Shown here piece after piece: positions 16,542-18,290 of a stretch of 18,290 bases of DNA (positions within the stretch are counted from its first letter, which is position 1; every line of letters starts with the position of its first letter). The notes under the pieces were generated by a model. That model had not been told where the DNA came from, ran no database searches, and saw only the letters and a list, made by a program, of their open reading frames with translations. Location of the stretch: assembly GCA_902795665.1 (NCBI GenBank), contig CADBMA010000032.1, forward strand, positions 1-18,290, written 5' to 3'. Source of the stretch: an uncultured Rhodospirillales bacterium (GTDB lineage Bacteria > Pseudomonadota > Alphaproteobacteria > RF32 > CAG-239). The translations under genes and the position numbers were made by a program.

Positions 16542-17105
16542 TTATACCTGCATAATATCTTTTTCTTTTTGCGATAAAACATCATCAACTTTTTTTATGC
16601 TTTCATCGGTAAATTTTTGGATTTCATTTTCGTAGCGTTTTTCTTCGTCCTCAGAAATTGCGTTATCTTTTTTCAGTTTCTTAATGCTGTCCAAGGCATC
16701 ACGGCGAATATTGCGAATTGCTACTTTGCTTTGTTCGGTATATTTTCCGGCTACTTTAACCAATTCTTTGCGGCGTTCTTCGGAAAGCGGAGGAATGGGA
16801 ATACGAATCAATTGTCCGTCCGAAACCGGATTTAATCCCAAATCAGACTCTTGAATTGCTTTTTCAACGGCTTTGGCCAGACCTCTATCCCAAACGCTCA
16901 CTGAAAGGCAGCGTGCATCAGGGACACCGATTGTACCGACTTGAGAAATTGGAGACATTGAGCCATAAGCATCAACCATAATCCCGTCTAAAAGGCTGGC
17001 GTGAGCACGACCTGCCCGCAGACCGCCTAAGTCAGCACGCAAAGCTTCGATAGTTTTTTTCATTCTGCTTTTGGTATTTTCTTTTATTTCTGAGTAATCT
17101 TCCAT
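16542..17105 (-). CDS. frr: Ribosome recycling factor
   Basis: tRNA-shaped factor that, with EF-G, splits the post-termination ribosome. Its 187 residues are near the usual 185. Hallmarks: an N-terminal helix with SRMKKTIEALRADLGGLRAGRAHASLLDG, the mid-protein VWDRGLAKAVEKAIQESDLGLNP, IRIPIPPLSEERRKELVK, and a C-terminal coiled helix ending in KEKDIMQV. RBS AGAGGA lies upstream of the ATG. It forms the standard pyrH-frr pair, 14 bp apart. All expected regions are present. Confidence 0.97.
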   Translation of the reverse strand: MEDYSEIKENTKSRMKKTIEALRADLGGLRAGRAHASLLDGIMVDAYGSMSPISQVGTIGVPDARCLSVSVWDRGLAKAVEKAIQESDLGLNPVSDGQLIRIPIPPLSEERRKELVKVAGKYTEQSKVAIRNIRRDALDSIKKLKKDNAISEDEEKRYENEIQKFTDESIKKVDDVLSQKEKDIMQV

Positions 17106-17119
17106 TATTTCCTCTTTGT

Positions 17120-17830
17120 TTAATGTATGATTGTAAAATTTCCTTCACCGCAAATGGTGCGTAATAGTGAGTTTTCATCATTTTGGGCAAAAACTACTAT
17201 TGGAATATTGTTATCCTTGGCCAAGGCCACAGCCGTAAGATCCATAACCTTCAATCCTTGATGAATGACATCATCATAACTAATTTTATCATAGCGAACA
17301 GCTTTAGAATTTTGTTTGGGATCATCCGAATATACTCCGTCAACCTGAGTAGATTTTAGCAAAACATTGCACCCCATTTCCGAAGCACGCAGAGCTGCGC
17401 CGGTATCGGTGGTAAAATATGGATTTCCGGTGCCGCCGGCAAAAATGATAATTCTTTTCTTGTCAAGGTGACGCAGTGCACGACGATAAATGTAGCTTTC
17501 ACAAACTGAGGGAATTGAAACACCAGACATAACTCTGGCAGATATTCCCTGTTTTTCAATGGCGTTTTGCAGGTAGAGCGCGTTCATTACCGTGGCCAGC
17601 ATTCCAACTTGGTCAGCGACTGAACGGTTAAGACCTTTGGATGCCTCTTTGGCGCCGCGGAAGATATTGCCTCCGCCGACTACAATACAAATTTCAACCC
17701 CCATATCATAAACAGTTTTTATCTGTTTGGCCAAAGAATTGATAACTTGCTCGTCCATGCCAAAGGCGCGATTGCCCATCAGCCCTTCGCCTGAGAGTTT
17801 GAGTAATATGCGTTGGTATTTTGGTTTCAT
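17120..17830 (-). CDS. pyrH: Uridylate (UMP) kinase
   Basis: Amino-acid-kinase-fold enzyme phosphorylating UMP to UDP, the entry to UTP, CTP and UDP-sugar pools. Its 236 residues contain the N-terminal ILLKLSGEGL, the glycine-rich IVVGGGNIFRG, FAGGTGNPYFTTDTGAALRA for UMP binding, and LLKSTQVDGVYSDDPK, all conserved in bacterial PyrH. RBS GAGGT is five or six bases before the ATG. It is the first gene of the minus-strand block in this window. The rpsB-tsf pair that often lies upstream is replaced by a divergent plsY. Confidence 0.97.
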   Translation of the reverse strand: MKPKYQRILLKLSGEGLMGNRAFGMDEQVINSLAKQIKTVYDMGVEICIVVGGGNIFRGAKEASKGLNRSVADQVGMLATVMNALYLQNAIEKQGISARVMSGVSIPSVCESYIYRRALRHLDKKRIIIFAGGTGNPYFTTDTGAALRASEMGCNVLLKSTQVDGVYSDDPKQNSKAVRYDKISYDDVIHQGLKVMDLTAVALAKDNNIPIVVFAQNDENSLLRTICGEGNFTIIH

Positions 17831-17857
17831 ATAATTACCTCATATTTGTCCTGTATA

Positions 17858-17885
17858 ATATTAAACAATTAATTTACTTTGTCAC
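17858..17885 (-). promoter_or_regulatory. Possible promoter for the pyrH operon
   Basis: On the minus strand GTGACA (17880-17885) and TAATAT (17858-17863) are separated by 16 bp, a moderate match. Start would fall near 17851, about 20 bases before the pyrH ATG. The 182-bp gap (17831-18012) must also hold the plsY promoter, for which no clear match is seen; TATAAA at 17975-17980 is a possible -10. A short inverted repeat, TTGAT-GTT-ATCAA (17893-17905), lies in the middle and could be an operator, but is too short to be confident. Confidence 0.3.
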
Positions 17886-18012
17886 CTATAAATTGATGTT
17901 ATCAACCAATAAAGATTAATTTTTAGCATATAGTGGAAAAAGTTTTAAAAAAAATTGCAATATTGTGCTTTTGTTATAAAGATAAAGAAAATTATGTTGA
18001 GAGGTATAGACA

Positions 18013-18290
18013 ATGTTTTCCACTTTTTTATTTTCTGCCTTAGGCGGTTATTTATTAGGATCAATTCCGTTTGGTCTGATTTTGTGTTATTTGTGCGGAT
18101 ATGGAGATATTCGCAAAATTGGATCCGGCAATATCGGAGCCACCAATGTTTTGCGCACCGGTAACAAGTTTTTGGCTTTGTTGACGATTTTATTTGATGC
18201 CGGCAAGGCCGGAGTTGCCGCTTGGCTGGCCGGATATATTGTTCCGCCTCAAGAAATTATGTTCTGCGGTATTATGTCAAACAGCAGCAA
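18013..18290 (+). CDS. plsY: Glycerol-3-phosphate acyltransferase PlsY, partial (C-terminus outside window)
   Basis: Membrane acyltransferase that uses acyl-phosphate to acylate glycerol-3-phosphate, the first step of phospholipid synthesis and thus upstream of CdsA. The 92 visible codons include an N-terminal helix, [10 protein letters not shown], and the diagnostic [16 protein letters not shown], followed by LFDAGKAG; in family members this reads D..KG. The RBS GAGAGG lies eight bases before the ATG. Only the first two or three membrane segments are seen. It is divergent from pyrH. Confidence 0.93.
   Translation, partial: MFSTFLFSALGGYLLGSIPFGLILCYLCGYGDIRKIGSGNIGATNVLRTGNKFLALLTILFDAGKAGVAAWLAGYIVPPQEIMFCGIMSNSS

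Noticed and set aside
17893..17905. TTGAT-GTT-ATCAA inverted repeat as an operator
   Set aside because: Five-base arms are expected by chance in AT-rich intergenic DNA; noted only in the pyrH promoter entry.
1..18290. CRISPR array, mobile element, tRNA or rRNA
   Set aside because: No regularly spaced repeats, transposase or integrase genes, terminal inverted repeats, or cloverleaf/rRNA-like sequences were recognised.

Overview
This is a compact, AT-rich stretch of a Gram-negative bacterial chromosome, most likely from an alphaproteobacterium. The evidence is the block pyrH-frr-uppS-cdsA-rseP-bamA-lpxD-fabZ, the lipid A and BAM-complex genes, a GAF-containing PtsP (nitrogen-type PTS Enzyme I) near prfA, and ordinary TAA/TAG/TGA stops with strong Shine-Dalgarno sites. 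I cannot name the genus; the low GC and tight packing would fit a gut-associated or host-associated lineage. No tRNA, rRNA, CRISPR array, insertion sequence or prophage is visible.

Layout. (1) Positions 8791 down to 1, minus strand: ptsP, rodZ-like, hisS, prfA, an aspartate-semialdehyde-dehydrogenase-like gene, and a large MscS-family channel that runs off the window start. Gaps are short and hisS/prfA overlap as TAATG, so this is probably one operon, with a good sigma-70-type promoter in front of ptsP. (2) Positions 8889-10020, plus strand: a two-gene unit of a single-domain mannose-phosphate-isomerase-type cupin and a small DEAD-box-derived protein. (3) Positions 10021-10175: a convergent intergenic region with a bidirectional terminator and, upstream of it, a promoter-like sequence that points at no gene. 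(4) Positions 17830 down to 10176, minus strand: the eight-gene block from pyrH to fabZ, covering UMP kinase, ribosome recycling, undecaprenyl-PP and CDP-diacylglycerol synthesis, site-2 protease, outer-membrane assembly and lipid A/fatty acid synthesis. (5) From 18013, plus strand: the start of plsY, divergent from pyrH.

Together the window is mostly translation (hisS, prfA, frr) and envelope biogenesis (uppS, cdsA, plsY, rseP, bamA, lpxD, fabZ, rodZ, mscS). The unusual parts are two intact genes that look like pseudoenzymes. One is an ASADH-fold protein that has lost its catalytic Cys, His, Gln and both substrate Arg residues. The other is a lone DEAD-box N-terminal RecA domain with altered motifs. 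In addition, two MEP isoprenoid genes are missing from their usual slots: dxr between cdsA and rseP, and ispG between rodZ and hisS. A small terminated RNA may be made in the convergent gap.
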